In this document: positions 53,191 to 62,228 of the stretch, one piece after another | Numbering within the stretch: the first letter of the stretch is position 1 | Layout of the letters: each line of letters starts with the position of its first letter | NCBI GenBank assembly: GCA_039184335.1 | Contig: JBCDBD010000018.1 | Location: 1 to 64,000, forward strand | From: JBCDBD01 sp039184335 | GTDB taxonomy: Bacteria > Bacteroidota > Bacteroidia > Flavobacteriales > Flavobacteriaceae | Reading direction: 5' to 3' | Length of the DNA stretch: 64,000 nt | Program-made: the position numbers and the translations under genes | The notes under the pieces: generated by a model | Database searches by the model: none | Told to the model about the DNA's origin: nothing | The model's input: only the letters and a program-made list of their open reading frames with translations

Positions 53191-54156
53191 ATGAAAGAAG
53201 CAAAAATTTGGTCCATTTTGGCTTTCCTACTGGTCTTTGGCAATTCTTGCCAAAACCTTAAAAAATCCAATCTTACCCTGTTCAGTGATATAATCCCGAA
53301 GGATACCCCCTTGGTTTTTGCACCTGGTATTATTTCGATTGACGATTATATTGAAGGTTCCCTTGTTTTCAATCCAGAGATGACCGAATTGTTCTTCCAA
53401 CGTAGAAAACCGGAAGAGAGCCATAACATCTATACCATGAAATTCATGGACGGTCGATGGTCTGCACCGGAATTGGCTGTTTTCTCGGCCAACAAGGAAT
53501 ATTTAGATGTGCATCCGCGCATGAGCTCAAAGGGAAATCAGCTCTATTTCGGAAGCCGGAGGCCCATCAATGATTCGGTCGCATCATCAGGATTACGGCA
53601 ATGGTATATCGAAAAACACAAAACCGGATGGGGGCAACCTATGCACTTATCGGAAAAATTATTTGAAGGGGAGTGGATCATGTGCGTATCGCCTGCGGCG
53701 AATGGCAACTTGTATTTTACCTCCAAAGAGAAAGAAGACAAGCTTGAAGACGAAGGTATTTATTATGCCCTCAACCAGGAAGGCCGTTATCACACCATTG
53801 AAAAAATGGGTAAACAAATTAATGGGCACGGAAAATGGATTGCCCACCCCTATATTGCTCCTGACGAAAGTTATCTCATCTATGATGCGGAAAGAACTTC
53901 AAAAGATGAAAATAGCGATCTGTACATCAGTTTTACTAAAGACGGTGCCTGGACGGAATCATATTCCTTGGGATCCGAAGTAAATACAAAACTTAGTGAA
54001 GGCGCTGCAACGGTCTCACCGAATGGGAAGTATCTGTTTTTTTCCAGAGGAGAAGAAAAAATCAGGGAAGATGGAAGTACGTACTGGATGGGAGATCTTT
54101 ATTGGGTCGATTTTACACGATTGAAAGAACGGCTCCAAAATGAGAATGGCAACTGA
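53191..54156 (+). CDS. PD40-type beta-propeller lipoprotein (array gene I)
   Basis: A 321-residue lipoprotein with lipobox GNSC (Cys20). The N-terminal array signature is shortened to IPKDTPLVFAPGIISIDDYIEGS, lacking PPGLTPE. The body has NPEMTELFFQRRKPEE, AHPYIAPDESYLIYDAER, DLYISFTKDGAWTESYSLGSEVN, SPNGKYLFFSRGEEKIREDGSTYW and YWVDF. It is the most divergent free propeller of the array at its N-terminus, with an extended C-terminus (TRLKERLQNENGN). Confidence 0.84.
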   Translation: MKEAKIWSILAFLLVFGNSCQNLKKSNLTLFSDIIPKDTPLVFAPGIISIDDYIEGSLVFNPEMTELFFQRRKPEESHNIYTMKFMDGRWSAPELAVFSANKEYLDVHPRMSSKGNQLYFGSRRPINDSVASSGLRQWYIEKHKTGWGQPMHLSEKLFEGEWIMCVSPAANGNLYFTSKEKEDKLEDEGIYYALNQEGRYHTIEKMGKQINGHGKWIAHPYIAPDESYLIYDAERTSKDENSDLYISFTKDGAWTESYSLGSEVNTKLSEGAATVSPNGKYLFFSRGEEKIREDGSTYWMGDLYWVDFTRLKERLQNENGN

Positions 54157-54249
54157 TCGAAGCGATGATACCACTGGTATGACATATGAACATCCCATAA
54201 GAATTTGCTATACCCAAACCTCGGTATTTTTAGTACCTTGGGCACATTT

Positions 54250-54257
54250 TATTTTTG
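54250..54257 (+). promoter_or_regulatory. -7 promoter box of array gene J
   Basis: TATTTTTG matches TAnnTTTG exactly, 53 bases before the esterase ATG. A second candidate, TTG (54205-54207) with TATTTTTA (54225-54232) and a 17-base spacer, lies just upstream. Confidence 0.4.
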
Positions 54258-54309
54258 CGGGGCATTTACCCGAACTACAATACAACACGATAAAACATAC
54301 TAATTTTAC

Positions 54310-55461
54310 ATGACAATGAACCCAACCCCTAAAACCGTAAGCCACCCCTTGAGCACATTTTATCCATCCATTCTTTTGCTCTTTCTATTTCATTTGTCCG
54401 TAAACGCACAAGTGATTTCAAAAGACCCTAGAGATTTGTTGACGGTCGGCAGTGAATCAATCGTCTTTCAATCTGAAATCAACAAAAGTGAGTATAAATT
54501 GTACATTAACCTTCCTGATAGTTATGATAGCGATCCGACGAAAACATATCCCGTATATTACGCACTGGATGGCTACCGCATATTTGATACCACAACACGT
54601 ATATACAAGGGTATGTGGAATGACGGTTTTGCTCCTGAAACGATTATTGTCGGAATCGACTATAGTGCTTCGAAAGATCGTCCATCATTACACAGAACAA
54701 AAAACTTAACCCCTACAACGATGGAAGGTAGACCCACATCAGGTGGTGCGCCACTGTTTTTACAGGTATTACATGATGAAATAATTCCTATGATAGACCG
54801 ACTTTACAGGTCTGATAAAGTGAACAGAACACTGATGGGCACCTCGTTTGCGGCATTGTTTGCCCAATACGTGCTTTTCACGCAACCCTCTTTATGCAGT
54901 AACTATATCATTAACAATCCTACGTTGTGGTGGGACAATGAGTACCCGTATCAACTTGAAGAAGCCTTTTACCAAAAAAACAAAAACCTAAATACCAAGG
55001 TAATCTTTCTTAGCGGAGAGTTCGATGATGTTGCAAGAGTTACCAAAATGGTTGAGCAGATAAAAGGACACGACTATAGCGGAATGACTTTGGGTTTTCG
55101 TGTAGTCGAAAACATGGGACATCTGGGAGGAGAGGCTGAAGCCATCAATCAGGGCATGAGGTATGTCTATAAACGGCCAACTGTGATATTGCCCGAAGCA
55201 GAATTAAGAGCCTATTGCGGAACATATAGAGACAGGGAGTATACTTTTGAAATTGCAATCAAAGATGGCGAGTTGAACTTAATTCACAAATGGGCACCCC
55301 AAGGGGTAAAAATCCAAGCAATCAACAAAACTGAATTTGCTGTTTTAGGAAGGTATTTCGACTTTCATTTCAACAAGAATGAAGAAGGTGATGTAATCGG
55401 TTTCTACACCCAAGGGGGAACAGATTCTTCAAGATCAAGAACAGCCATTAAAATCAACTGA
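54310..55461 (+). CDS. Esterase with C-terminal DUF3471-like domain (array gene J)
   Basis: A 383-residue secreted alpha/beta-hydrolase of the Fes/IroE type. The signal peptide ends near SVNAQ (residue 33). The catalytic domain has KLYINLPDSYDSDPTKTYPVYYALDGYRIF, the nucleophile elbow GTSFAA and a His in ENMGHLGGE. The C-terminal 90 residues (ELRAYCGTYRDREYTFEIAIKDGELNLI...FDFHFNKNEEGDVIGFYTQGG) form a small beta-domain of the DUF3471 type often attached to serine hydrolases. It is the last hydrolase of the array and has its own promoter candidate. Confidence 0.86.
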   Translation: MTMNPTPKTVSHPLSTFYPSILLLFLFHLSVNAQVISKDPRDLLTVGSESIVFQSEINKSEYKLYINLPDSYDSDPTKTYPVYYALDGYRIFDTTTRIYKGMWNDGFAPETIIVGIDYSASKDRPSLHRTKNLTPTTMEGRPTSGGAPLFLQVLHDEIIPMIDRLYRSDKVNRTLMGTSFAALFAQYVLFTQPSLCSNYIINNPTLWWDNEYPYQLEEAFYQKNKNLNTKVIFLSGEFDDVARVTKMVEQIKGHDYSGMTLGFRVVENMGHLGGEAEAINQGMRYVYKRPTVILPEAELRAYCGTYRDREYTFEIAIKDGELNLIHKWAPQGVKIQAINKTEFAVLGRYFDFHFNKNEEGDVIGFYTQGGTDSSRSRTAIKIN

Positions 55462-55590
55462 GCATTACGTGTAAAAAAGCAGGTAATCTATGAAAGCCAG
55501 AGATTCACACCCCTCTAAAAAACTACCGACAAATAACTGTCAAGTCCATCCCATGACCTTCGTGAACGCTATCCTAAAAAAATCCAATAG

Positions 55591-56061
55591 ATGACACAGA
55601 GCGAAGCCATAGCTGAGCGGCTGCGAGAGGTATTGCTCGATGGGCACTGGATTGCCAATACAAATACCAGGGCACAGGTAGAAGGCATCACGTGGAACCA
55701 GGCTACCCAAAAAATCGGCAACCTAAATACCATAGCTGCCCTGACCTATCACCTCAACTATTACCTGGCAGGAATTCTCAACGTGTTCCATGGAGGAAAA
55801 CTTGAAATACGTGACAAGTTCAGTTTTGACGCACCCCCCATTGCATCAGAAGAGGATTGGAACGCCTTGATTGCAGAATTCACGACCAATTCTGAGAAGT
55901 GTATTGCGCATGTCAAGCTAATGGAAGACAAAAAGCTCAACGACATCTTTGTCGATAAAAAATACGGGACCTATCAACGGAATATAGAGGGCATCATTTC
56001 ACATAGTTACTATCACCTTGGGCAAATCACATTACTGAAAAAAATGATCTTGGAAAGATGA
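55591..56061 (+). CDS. DinB-family protein
   Basis: A 156-residue four-helix bundle of the DinB superfamily. The metal-binding His residues are placed as expected: LTYHLNYYLAGILNVFHGG near residues 50-68 and GIISHSYYHLGQITLLKKMI at the C-terminus. Members may be thiol-dependent transferases; substrates are rarely known. It overlaps the AraC regulator gene by four bases (ATGA), so the two are translated together. Confidence 0.88.
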   Translation: MTQSEAIAERLREVLLDGHWIANTNTRAQVEGITWNQATQKIGNLNTIAALTYHLNYYLAGILNVFHGGKLEIRDKFSFDAPPIASEEDWNALIAEFTTNSEKCIAHVKLMEDKKLNDIFVDKKYGTYQRNIEGIISHSYYHLGQITLLKKMILER

Positions 56062-56999
56062 GAGATAACAGTACCATAAAAAATAGGATGTCCACATCTT
56101 GGCAGCTATCGAATGTAACTATTGCGCACAACATCATCGAATACCATACCCAAAGTACACATACCGCAAAAAATGACAGCGAATACGTCAGATTGCATTT
56201 CGGCCTGCAGGGCAGTTATGACTTCTCTTTTGCACAATTGAACAGCAGCTTTTCGCTATCGGGACACCATAACAATATCATATATGCTGACGGTCTGGAG
56301 ATTGAGGTCAAAAATAAGAGCAAAAGAATAGAAACACTCGGAATCAATTTTGACCCCACTACTTTCATTGAAATTGGCCAATATGGAAACGAGCCCCTGA
56401 AACGGTTTACCGATAAGGTCATCAATAAAAAAGACACCATTTTGTCATCAACGTGGAACACTTCCAATTTTAAGATCCAACAAGCGATCCATGCCATTCT
56501 AAACTGTACTTACAAAGACGGGTTAAAAGAGTTGTTCTTGCTATCTAAGAGCATTGAATTGTTGGTGCTACAGGCAGAGTTGTTCGAGCAAAAGTTCCCA
56601 GAACAATTTATCACATCAGAGAAAGACAAAAAAAGGCTTATCGAAGCAAGAGCGTTATTAAAAAGTCGTATTGATAATCCACCGACCATAACAGAATTAT
56701 CAAAACTTACAGGCATCAACGAGTACAAGTTAAAAAAAGGGTTTAAAGAACAATTTGGCACTACCATCTTCGGCTACACCCACGGCATTAGAATGGATAT
56801 GGCCAAAGACCTTTTGTTGGAAACGGACAAGACCGCTAAGGAGATTGCCTTTGAAACCGGATATAGTTCTCCGCAACATTTTTCAAAGGCATTTAAAACC
56901 AAATTCGGCCACTCTCCCAATAGTATTAGAAATACTCCCGATATCGCCATCAATGCGAGTGAAAATCCTTCAAATTTGCAGCACAACCATAAAAGATGA
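56058..56999 (+). CDS. AraC-family transcription regulator
   Basis: A 313-residue regulator. The C-terminal AraC/XylS domain (about 205-295) has two helix-turn-helix units: TITELSKLTGINEYKLKKGFKEQFGTTIFGYTHGIRMDMAKDLL and TAKEIAFETGYSSPQHFSKAFKTKFGHSPNSIR, a typical pair. The N-terminal part (about 1-190) is a ligand- or partner-binding region of the flavobacterial type, with no recognised sensor fold. The gene overlaps the DinB gene upstream (ATGA) and the SRPBCC gene downstream (four bases), forming one tight operon. Confidence 0.93.
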   Translation: MRDNSTIKNRMSTSWQLSNVTIAHNIIEYHTQSTHTAKNDSEYVRLHFGLQGSYDFSFAQLNSSFSLSGHHNNIIYADGLEIEVKNKSKRIETLGINFDPTTFIEIGQYGNEPLKRFTDKVINKKDTILSSTWNTSNFKIQQAIHAILNCTYKDGLKELFLLSKSIELLVLQAELFEQKFPEQFITSEKDKKRLIEARALLKSRIDNPPTITELSKLTGINEYKLKKGFKEQFGTTIFGYTHGIRMDMAKDLLLETDKTAKEIAFETGYSSPQHFSKAFKTKFGHSPNSIRNTPDIAINASENPSNLQHNHKR

Positions 57000-57445
57000 A
57001 TATGATGGACAAGTCGATGACCATTACCGAAGAAGTACTATTTGACAATACTATTGAAAAAGTTTGGGACTTACTGACCAACCCAAAAATGACGAAACAA
57101 TACATGTTTGGTTGTGAGGTACTTTCAAATTGGACCGTTGGGGACAGCATCACTTGGAAAGGATTTGCTGAAAATGGGGAAGAGGTGACCTATGTAAAAG
57201 GAAAAATCATTGAAATGATTCCGTACAAAAAAGTGTCTTTTACCATGTTTGACCCCAATATGGGAATAAAGGACATCGCTGAAAATTATGTGAATTTGAC
57301 CTATCAACTCGCCGAACTGCAAAATGGGACCAAACTTACTATGGTACAGGGTGATTTCAGCGGAACAGAAAATGCAGAAAAGCGATTTGAGGAATCAAAA
57401 AACGGTTGGAAAATGGTAATACCCCTTATGAAAAAGGTGATTTAA
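56996..57445 (+). CDS. SRPBCC/AHSA1-like protein
   Basis: A 149-residue Bet v 1-like fold protein. Diagnostic segments are TITEEVLFDNTIEKVWDLLTNPKMTKQYMFGCEVLSNWTVGDSITWKG near the N-terminus and LTYQLAELQNGTKLTMVQGDFSG in the C-terminal half, the AHSA1/ligand-binding pattern. These proteins bind hydrophobic ligands or act with chaperones; no catalytic role is indicated. The gene overlaps the AraC regulator by four bases. Confidence 0.9.
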   Translation: MNMMDKSMTITEEVLFDNTIEKVWDLLTNPKMTKQYMFGCEVLSNWTVGDSITWKGFAENGEEVTYVKGKIIEMIPYKKVSFTMFDPNMGIKDIAENYVNLTYQLAELQNGTKLTMVQGDFSGTENAEKRFEESKNGWKMVIPLMKKVI

Positions 57446-57481
57446 CGCATCAGATCGGGTACCCATAAGGTCTCAACCCGA

Positions 57482-59158
57482 TTACTTCACCACTTTTTCA
57501 ATCACTGTTCCCGTGGTTCCATTAGGAAAAGCAATGCCCAACAAGGTAGACAGGGTGGCGGCAATGTCTGGTATCTCGGTACGAATGGCCGTGACACCTT
57601 TTTGAATGCCATTGCCAAAGAAGACCAAGGGCACATGGGTATCGTAGATCATGGGCGATCCATGGGTAGAACCCGTTCTGGGGTAGCTGATAAACCCAAG
57701 TTCGGGGACAAAAAGCACATCACCCGACCGTTTTTGGTGCCATCCCTGTTGTAAGATATGGGGAATTCCCTTGGTATATTCATGCTGCCACATCTGGTAA
57801 CCGGTGAATACCTTATCCATATGGTCATAGCCTAAAAGCTCAAGGGCAATCGCTTCTTGTACATCATCTAGATCCATATCAAGGTTATCAATGACCCTAT
57901 GGTCTAAAAAAACCTGATAGTTTGATATGTTCCTTACGATGTCGGTAGTACCATATCGGTACTTTAAAAATTCCATGAACTGAGTGCGTATGGCCCCAAA
58001 ATCTAAATAGCCTGAAGGAATTTTTTGGTCTTGCAAATAAACAGGCACGTGTATTGCACCATGGTCCGCTGTTAAGAACACCGTATACTGCCCTACCCCT
58101 ACACGTTCATCCAACGCCAGCAGCAATCGTTCCAGATCCCGGTCCAACCACAGATAGGTATCTTGGATTTCCTTGGAGTTCACCCCATACTTATGACCTA
58201 CATAATCAGTACTCGAATAGCTAATGGCCAAAAAATCAGTTACCATATCAGCGCCCAGATTTTCATTTTCCAAGGCCTGAAGCGCAAAATCTGTGGTCAG
58301 ACCAATACCAAATGCCGTAGGGCGCAATACATCAAAACTTCCATTGGCTGCCCATAGTTTGGGCAGGTCATGGGGAAAGGTTGCACTAGTTTCCCCTATA
58401 AAGAGTCCTTCGTAGCTGTTGGCATCGACACCACTTTCAACATAGGTGGTCAAGGGCTTTATGGTATTCCAAGGCTTTCTGTAGGCTTCAACGGCATCAG
58501 AGTCGTTATAGTCCTGTACCCATTTTGGCAAGGTATCCATGTAGTACGAACTAGATATCCAATGGCCTGTTTCCCCGCCTTCAAACCAATAGGCTGCATT
58601 GGCGGTATGACCGCCCGGGAGTACGGCCCCACGATCTTTAAGGGCCACTGCCACGGTCTTGCCCTTCATTTGGGTATGCAGGCGCAATTGATCGGTGATG
58701 GTCGTACTGAGCATGCGATGGGGAGACATCTTACCAGCAGTTGAACTTGTGCCCACCGAATTGTAGTTGGGGTCGGCGACACAGTACACTTCAACATCTG
58801 CCTCCTTATCGTACCAGTTGTTTCCAATGATACCATGAACAGCTGGCGTTGTTCCCGTATAGACCGATGCATGACCTGGTGCGGTGCTGGTCGGCGCATA
58901 ATTGAAATGGTGGTTCTTACAGTTAAAGCCATCATTGACCAGTCGTTTAAAGCCTCCCTCCCCGTAGTGGTTCCAGAAACGGGTCAAGTAATCATAGCGC
59001 ATCTGGTCTACCACAATGCCAACCACCAATTTAGGGGCTGTTTTTGTTTCAAGTACCTCTTCCCTGTTTTGGTTCTTGTTCTTTTGTTTTCGCTGTCCGA
59101 ATGAAATCAAGGTGCTTAAAAGAAGTAACGATATCAAAAGAAGGTTGGTTTTTTTCAT
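57482..59158 (-). CDS. PafA-like secreted alkaline phosphatase
   Basis: A 558-residue secreted metal-dependent phosphomonoesterase of the alkaline phosphatase superfamily. The signal peptide starts at ATG 59158 (MKKTNLLLISLLLLSTLISFGQ); the frame opens at 59191. Metal-binding Asp is in VGIVVDQMRYDYL, the nucleophile Thr in NYAPTSTAPGHASVYTGTTPAVHGIIGN, further metal ligands in AISYSSTDYVGHKYG and LTADHGAIHVP, and a His in TGSTHGSP. This matches the PafA type that is constitutive in Flavobacteria, rather than PhoA. A short TAnnTTTG box lies just upstream. Confidence 0.92.
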   Translation of the reverse strand: MKKTNLLLISLLLLSTLISFGQRKQKNKNQNREEVLETKTAPKLVVGIVVDQMRYDYLTRFWNHYGEGGFKRLVNDGFNCKNHHFNYAPTSTAPGHASVYTGTTPAVHGIIGNNWYDKEADVEVYCVADPNYNSVGTSSTAGKMSPHRMLSTTITDQLRLHTQMKGKTVAVALKDRGAVLPGGHTANAAYWFEGGETGHWISSSYYMDTLPKWVQDYNDSDAVEAYRKPWNTIKPLTTYVESGVDANSYEGLFIGETSATFPHDLPKLWAANGSFDVLRPTAFGIGLTTDFALQALENENLGADMVTDFLAISYSSTDYVGHKYGVNSKEIQDTYLWLDRDLERLLLALDERVGVGQYTVFLTADHGAIHVPVYLQDQKIPSGYLDFGAIRTQFMEFLKYRYGTTDIVRNISNYQVFLDHRVIDNLDMDLDDVQEAIALELLGYDHMDKVFTGYQMWQHEYTKGIPHILQQGWHQKRSGDVLFVPELGFISYPRTGSTHGSPMIYDTHVPLVFFGNGIQKGVTAIRTEIPDIAATLSTLLGIAFPNGTTGTVIEKVVK

Positions 59159-59178
59159 GTGCTTTTTTCTGAGGTCAA

Positions 59179-59186
59179 CAAAACTA
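59179..59186 (-). promoter_or_regulatory. -7 promoter box of the phosphatase gene
   Basis: TAGTTTTG on the minus strand matches TAnnTTTG exactly and lies 21 bases before the proposed ATG at 59158, supporting that start. No TTG is found at the expected distance. Confidence 0.42.
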
Positions 59187-59270
59187 TTCATTTATCCCCT
59201 TAAAAAATTTAAATGAAGGTTAAATGCAACCAATATTCTTATTTTTACTCCATTAGTGTATTTTTAGCAC

Positions 59271-60008
59271 ATGAATTACCTCACCGCGATCGGTAAATAT
59301 TTCATTATGGTCTGGGAAGTTTTCAAGAAGCCCACCAAATGGACCATTATGAAGTCTCTAATTTTGAAAGAGATAGACGAGTTGATCTACAACTCCATGG
59401 GCATCATTATCTTTATTTCCTTCTTTATCGGCGGGGTAGTGACCATTCAGACCGCACTCAACCTCAACAGTCCCCTGTTGCCCAAAAGCCTTATTGGCTT
59501 TGCTACTCGACAGTCGGTCATTTTGGAATTCGCCCCTACCTTCACCTCGATCATCATGGCCGGTAAAGTAGGGTCGTACATCACGTCGAGTATTGGCACC
59601 ATGCGGGTCACTGAACAGATCGATGCCCTAGAGGTCATGGGGGTCAACTCATTGAACTATCTAGTGTTTCCAAAGATCATCGCAATGTTCATGTACCCTT
59701 TTGCCGTGGCCATTGCCATGTATGTGGGGGTTCTGGGTGGATGGATTGCCGCCGTGTTCGGGGAATATGCGCCCAGTGGTGAGTTCATCAAGGGCCTGCA
59801 ACTTGACTTCATCCCGTTTCATATCACCTATGCCTTCATCAAGACCTTGGTCTTTGCTTTTGTGATTGCCACGGTGCCTTCGTATCATGGGTATTTTATG
59901 AAAGGGGGTGCCCTAGAGGTAGGCAAGGCCAGTACTACCTCGTTTGTATGGACCAGTGTGGTCATCATTATTTTGAACTATATGCTCACACAATTACTGC
60001 TTGGCTGA
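59271..60008 (+). CDS. mlaE: MlaE-family ABC transporter permease
   Basis: A 245-residue inner membrane permease of the MlaE/YrbE family, which moves phospholipids between the membranes to maintain outer membrane asymmetry. Diagnostic are the FKKPTKWTIMKSLILKEIDELIYNSMGI start, SVILEFAPTFTSIIMAGKVGSYITSSIGTMRVTEQIDALEVMGVNSLNYLVFPKIIAM, the long central segment typical of MlaE, and the C-terminal helix VWTSVVIIILNYMLTQLLLG. The MlaF gene starts within its stop codon (TGATG). A MlaD-type MCE protein is not encoded adjacent. Confidence 0.94.
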   Translation: MNYLTAIGKYFIMVWEVFKKPTKWTIMKSLILKEIDELIYNSMGIIIFISFFIGGVVTIQTALNLNSPLLPKSLIGFATRQSVILEFAPTFTSIIMAGKVGSYITSSIGTMRVTEQIDALEVMGVNSLNYLVFPKIIAMFMYPFAVAIAMYVGVLGGWIAAVFGEYAPSGEFIKGLQLDFIPFHITYAFIKTLVFAFVIATVPSYHGYFMKGGALEVGKASTTSFVWTSVVIIILNYMLTQLLLG

Positions 60009-60775
60009 TGATAAAAGTGGACAACATACACAAATCGTTTGGAAACACCCACGTGCTCAAGGGAATTTCCACCACTTTCGAACAGGGAAAAACCAATCTG
60101 GTCATCGGGCAAAGTGGCTCTGGAAAGACGGTTCTGTTGAAGTGTATGCTGGGGCTTTTTGAGCCCGAACAGGGAACCATCTGTTACAGTGGGCAACGGT
60201 ATTCAGAGCTTTCCTTGGGTGAACGTCGCGATTTGAGACAGGACATGGGCATGGTCTTTCAAGGCAGTGCCCTCTTCGATTCCATGACGGTAGCAGACAA
60301 TGTCATGTTTCCGCTGAACATGTTTACCAAACAGTCAAAAGCCGAAATGCAAGATCGGGTAGACTTTGTATTGGAACGGGTGAACCTGATCGAAGCTCAT
60401 GAAAAATTTCCTTCTGAAATTTCGGGTGGCATGAAAAAAAGGGTAGCTATCGCGCGCGCTATTGTGATGAACCCTACCTATCTCTTCTGTGATGAACCCA
60501 ATTCGGGCTTGGATCCCAAAACTGCCATTTTGATCGATAACCTTATTCAAGAGATTACCAAAGAATACAATATCACCACAGTGATCAACACCCATGACAT
60601 GAATTCGGTGATGCAGATCGGTGAAAAAATCATCTTCTTAAAAGATGGTTATAAAGAATGGGAAGGAACCAACAATGAAGTCTTTAAAACCGACAACGAG
60701 GCTGTTACCAATTTTGTCTATTCTTCAGAGCTTTTCAAAAAAGTACGCCAGATGTATATTGAAGAGCGCCACTAA
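60008..60775 (+). CDS. mlaF: MlaF-family ABC transporter ATPase
   Basis: A 255-residue ABC ATPase partner of the MlaE permease. Walker A GQSGSGKT lies at residues 34-41, the signature is ISGGMKKRVAIARA, Walker B is YLFCDEPNSGLDP, and the switch His is in INTHDM. ISGGMKKR with the two Lys/Arg is the MlaF-type signature. The frame extends upstream to 59948 in a different phase of mlaE, but the ATG at 60008, overlapping the mlaE stop as TGATG, gives a proper N-terminus (MIKVDNIHKSFGNTHVLKGI). Confidence 0.95.
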   Translation: MIKVDNIHKSFGNTHVLKGISTTFEQGKTNLVIGQSGSGKTVLLKCMLGLFEPEQGTICYSGQRYSELSLGERRDLRQDMGMVFQGSALFDSMTVADNVMFPLNMFTKQSKAEMQDRVDFVLERVNLIEAHEKFPSEISGGMKKRVAIARAIVMNPTYLFCDEPNSGLDPKTAILIDNLIQEITKEYNITTVINTHDMNSVMQIGEKIIFLKDGYKEWEGTNNEVFKTDNEAVTNFVYSSELFKKVRQMYIEERH

Positions 60776-62226
60776 TCAGAGACGGTCTTTAGTTGGATCG
60801 TGGAGTCTTGGAGCCTGATCCGCAACCATTGGAGCAATCGTTCTTGAACTTCCTTTTGTTCATCGCCACCTATAGCTGCTTTCCACTTGACCTCAAAAAC
60901 CGGAAGGGTATCCAATCGGTTGAAATCAGTTCGAATCAAATACGCAAAGCTAAGTGTCTCAATACCTTCATAGTTCGCTTGGGTCTCGGCACTTATCTCT
61001 TGAAAAGGTATCGTTTCTGACGCATTCTTGCTTAGATTGGCCACCTCTTCCTCCAAAATCCGAATACGTTCGTCCTTGGTCAACAATTCTGCTTTCTTGG
61101 CCTCGTAGAGTTCGCTCACAAAATTGAACTTTTCCTCTGAATCGTCACGCCCACCCTGAAGTATGCGCAATTCTGTATTTTTTAGGTGACGATATTCGTT
61201 CTTTCTGGCCCTCCAGGTATTGATGACCGTTTCCGGTATCTCTTCACTGCCCATGAATACCACTTCAATAAAAGCATTGTCACTATCGACATATTCCATC
61301 TCGGTCAAATTGTCCACATAGCGCCCATTTCTCGAAAACTCATATATTTCAATGGTTTCCCTCAAAAAACTATTGGCCTCTTTCTTGAACAACGATTCTT
61401 GAAAAACTGTGTAAAATGTAAAACCGGCCGGTACCATTACGGCCAGGCCCACTACAGATGCCATACGTGAAATGAAGCGTCTTCGCCTTGAATTCGCATA
61501 GCGTACCATGGGAAAACGAAGGTATTTGATGACCAAAAACGTGGCCAGGCCGATAAAAATGGTGTTGATGGTAAACAGGTACATGGCCCCCGCAGCATAC
61601 CAAGGCTTGCCGATGGCCAAGCCAAAACCGACGGTACATAGGGGGGGCATCAAGGCAGTGGCAATGGCAACACCAAAAATGACGCTGGCTATGGTACCCT
61701 TTTTTGCTCTGGCAATGACCAGGGCAAGGCCACCAAAAAAAGCAATGAGCACATCGCGAATGTCTGGTTTGGTACGGGCCAATAACTCAGAAGATTCATC
61801 TCGCAACGGAAAGAGGTAAAAAAACAGATAGGCGGTCAATACACTTAACACCACCATCACGATAAAGTTTTTCACCGAACGCCGCAACAGGTCCACATCA
61901 TTAATGGCCAATGACATACCCATGCCCAAAATGGGACCCATAAGCGGTGAGATCAACATGGCCCCGATAACCACCGCCGTCGAATTTGCATTTAACCCGA
62001 TAGAGGCAATAAAAATGGAACATATCAAAATCCATGACGTATGGCCCTTAAAGGGAATATCAGCCACAATGGAATCTTTCGTGGCACCGGGATCGGTATT
62101 ACTGCGAATCTCGAGCAGCTCTGACAACGATTTTCTGATATCGCCCCAAAGCCCCTTAAAATCCTTACGCACCTTATCGGTATTTGAATCGGTGGGGGTA
62201 TTGTTTTTGAATAAATTATCGTCCAT
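60772..62226 (-). CDS. DUF389 membrane protein
   Basis: A 484-residue inner membrane protein of the DUF389 family. The N-terminal part has the family block SWILICSIFIASIGLNANSTAVVIGAMLISPLMGPILGMGMSLAINDVDLLRRSVKNF, then several membrane segments (VMVVLSVLTAYLFFYLF, GTIASVIFGVAIATALMPPLCTVGFGLAIG), and a soluble C-terminal region of about 200 residues with a coiled coil (ELYEAKKAELLTKDERIRILEEEVANLSKN). Function unknown; some relatives transport or sense lipids. It ends overlapping the convergent mlaF by four bases and starts two bases from the manC-like gene. Confidence 0.92.
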   Translation of the reverse strand: MDDNLFKNNTPTDSNTDKVRKDFKGLWGDIRKSLSELLEIRSNTDPGATKDSIVADIPFKGHTSWILICSIFIASIGLNANSTAVVIGAMLISPLMGPILGMGMSLAINDVDLLRRSVKNFIVMVVLSVLTAYLFFYLFPLRDESSELLARTKPDIRDVLIAFFGGLALVIARAKKGTIASVIFGVAIATALMPPLCTVGFGLAIGKPWYAAGAMYLFTINTIFIGLATFLVIKYLRFPMVRYANSRRRRFISRMASVVGLAVMVPAGFTFYTVFQESLFKKEANSFLRETIEIYEFSRNGRYVDNLTEMEYVDSDNAFIEVVFMGSEEIPETVINTWRARKNEYRHLKNTELRILQGGRDDSEEKFNFVSELYEAKKAELLTKDERIRILEEEVANLSKNASETIPFQEISAETQANYEGIETLSFAYLIRTDFNRLDTLPVFEVKWKAAIGGDEQKEVQERLLQWLRIRLQDSTIQLKTVSD

Positions 62227-62228
62227 GG

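Noticed and set aside
59948..60007. Upstream extension of the mlaF frame inside mlaE
   Set aside because: The extension does not look like an ABC ATPase N-terminus; the ATG at 60008 overlapping the mlaE stop fits better.
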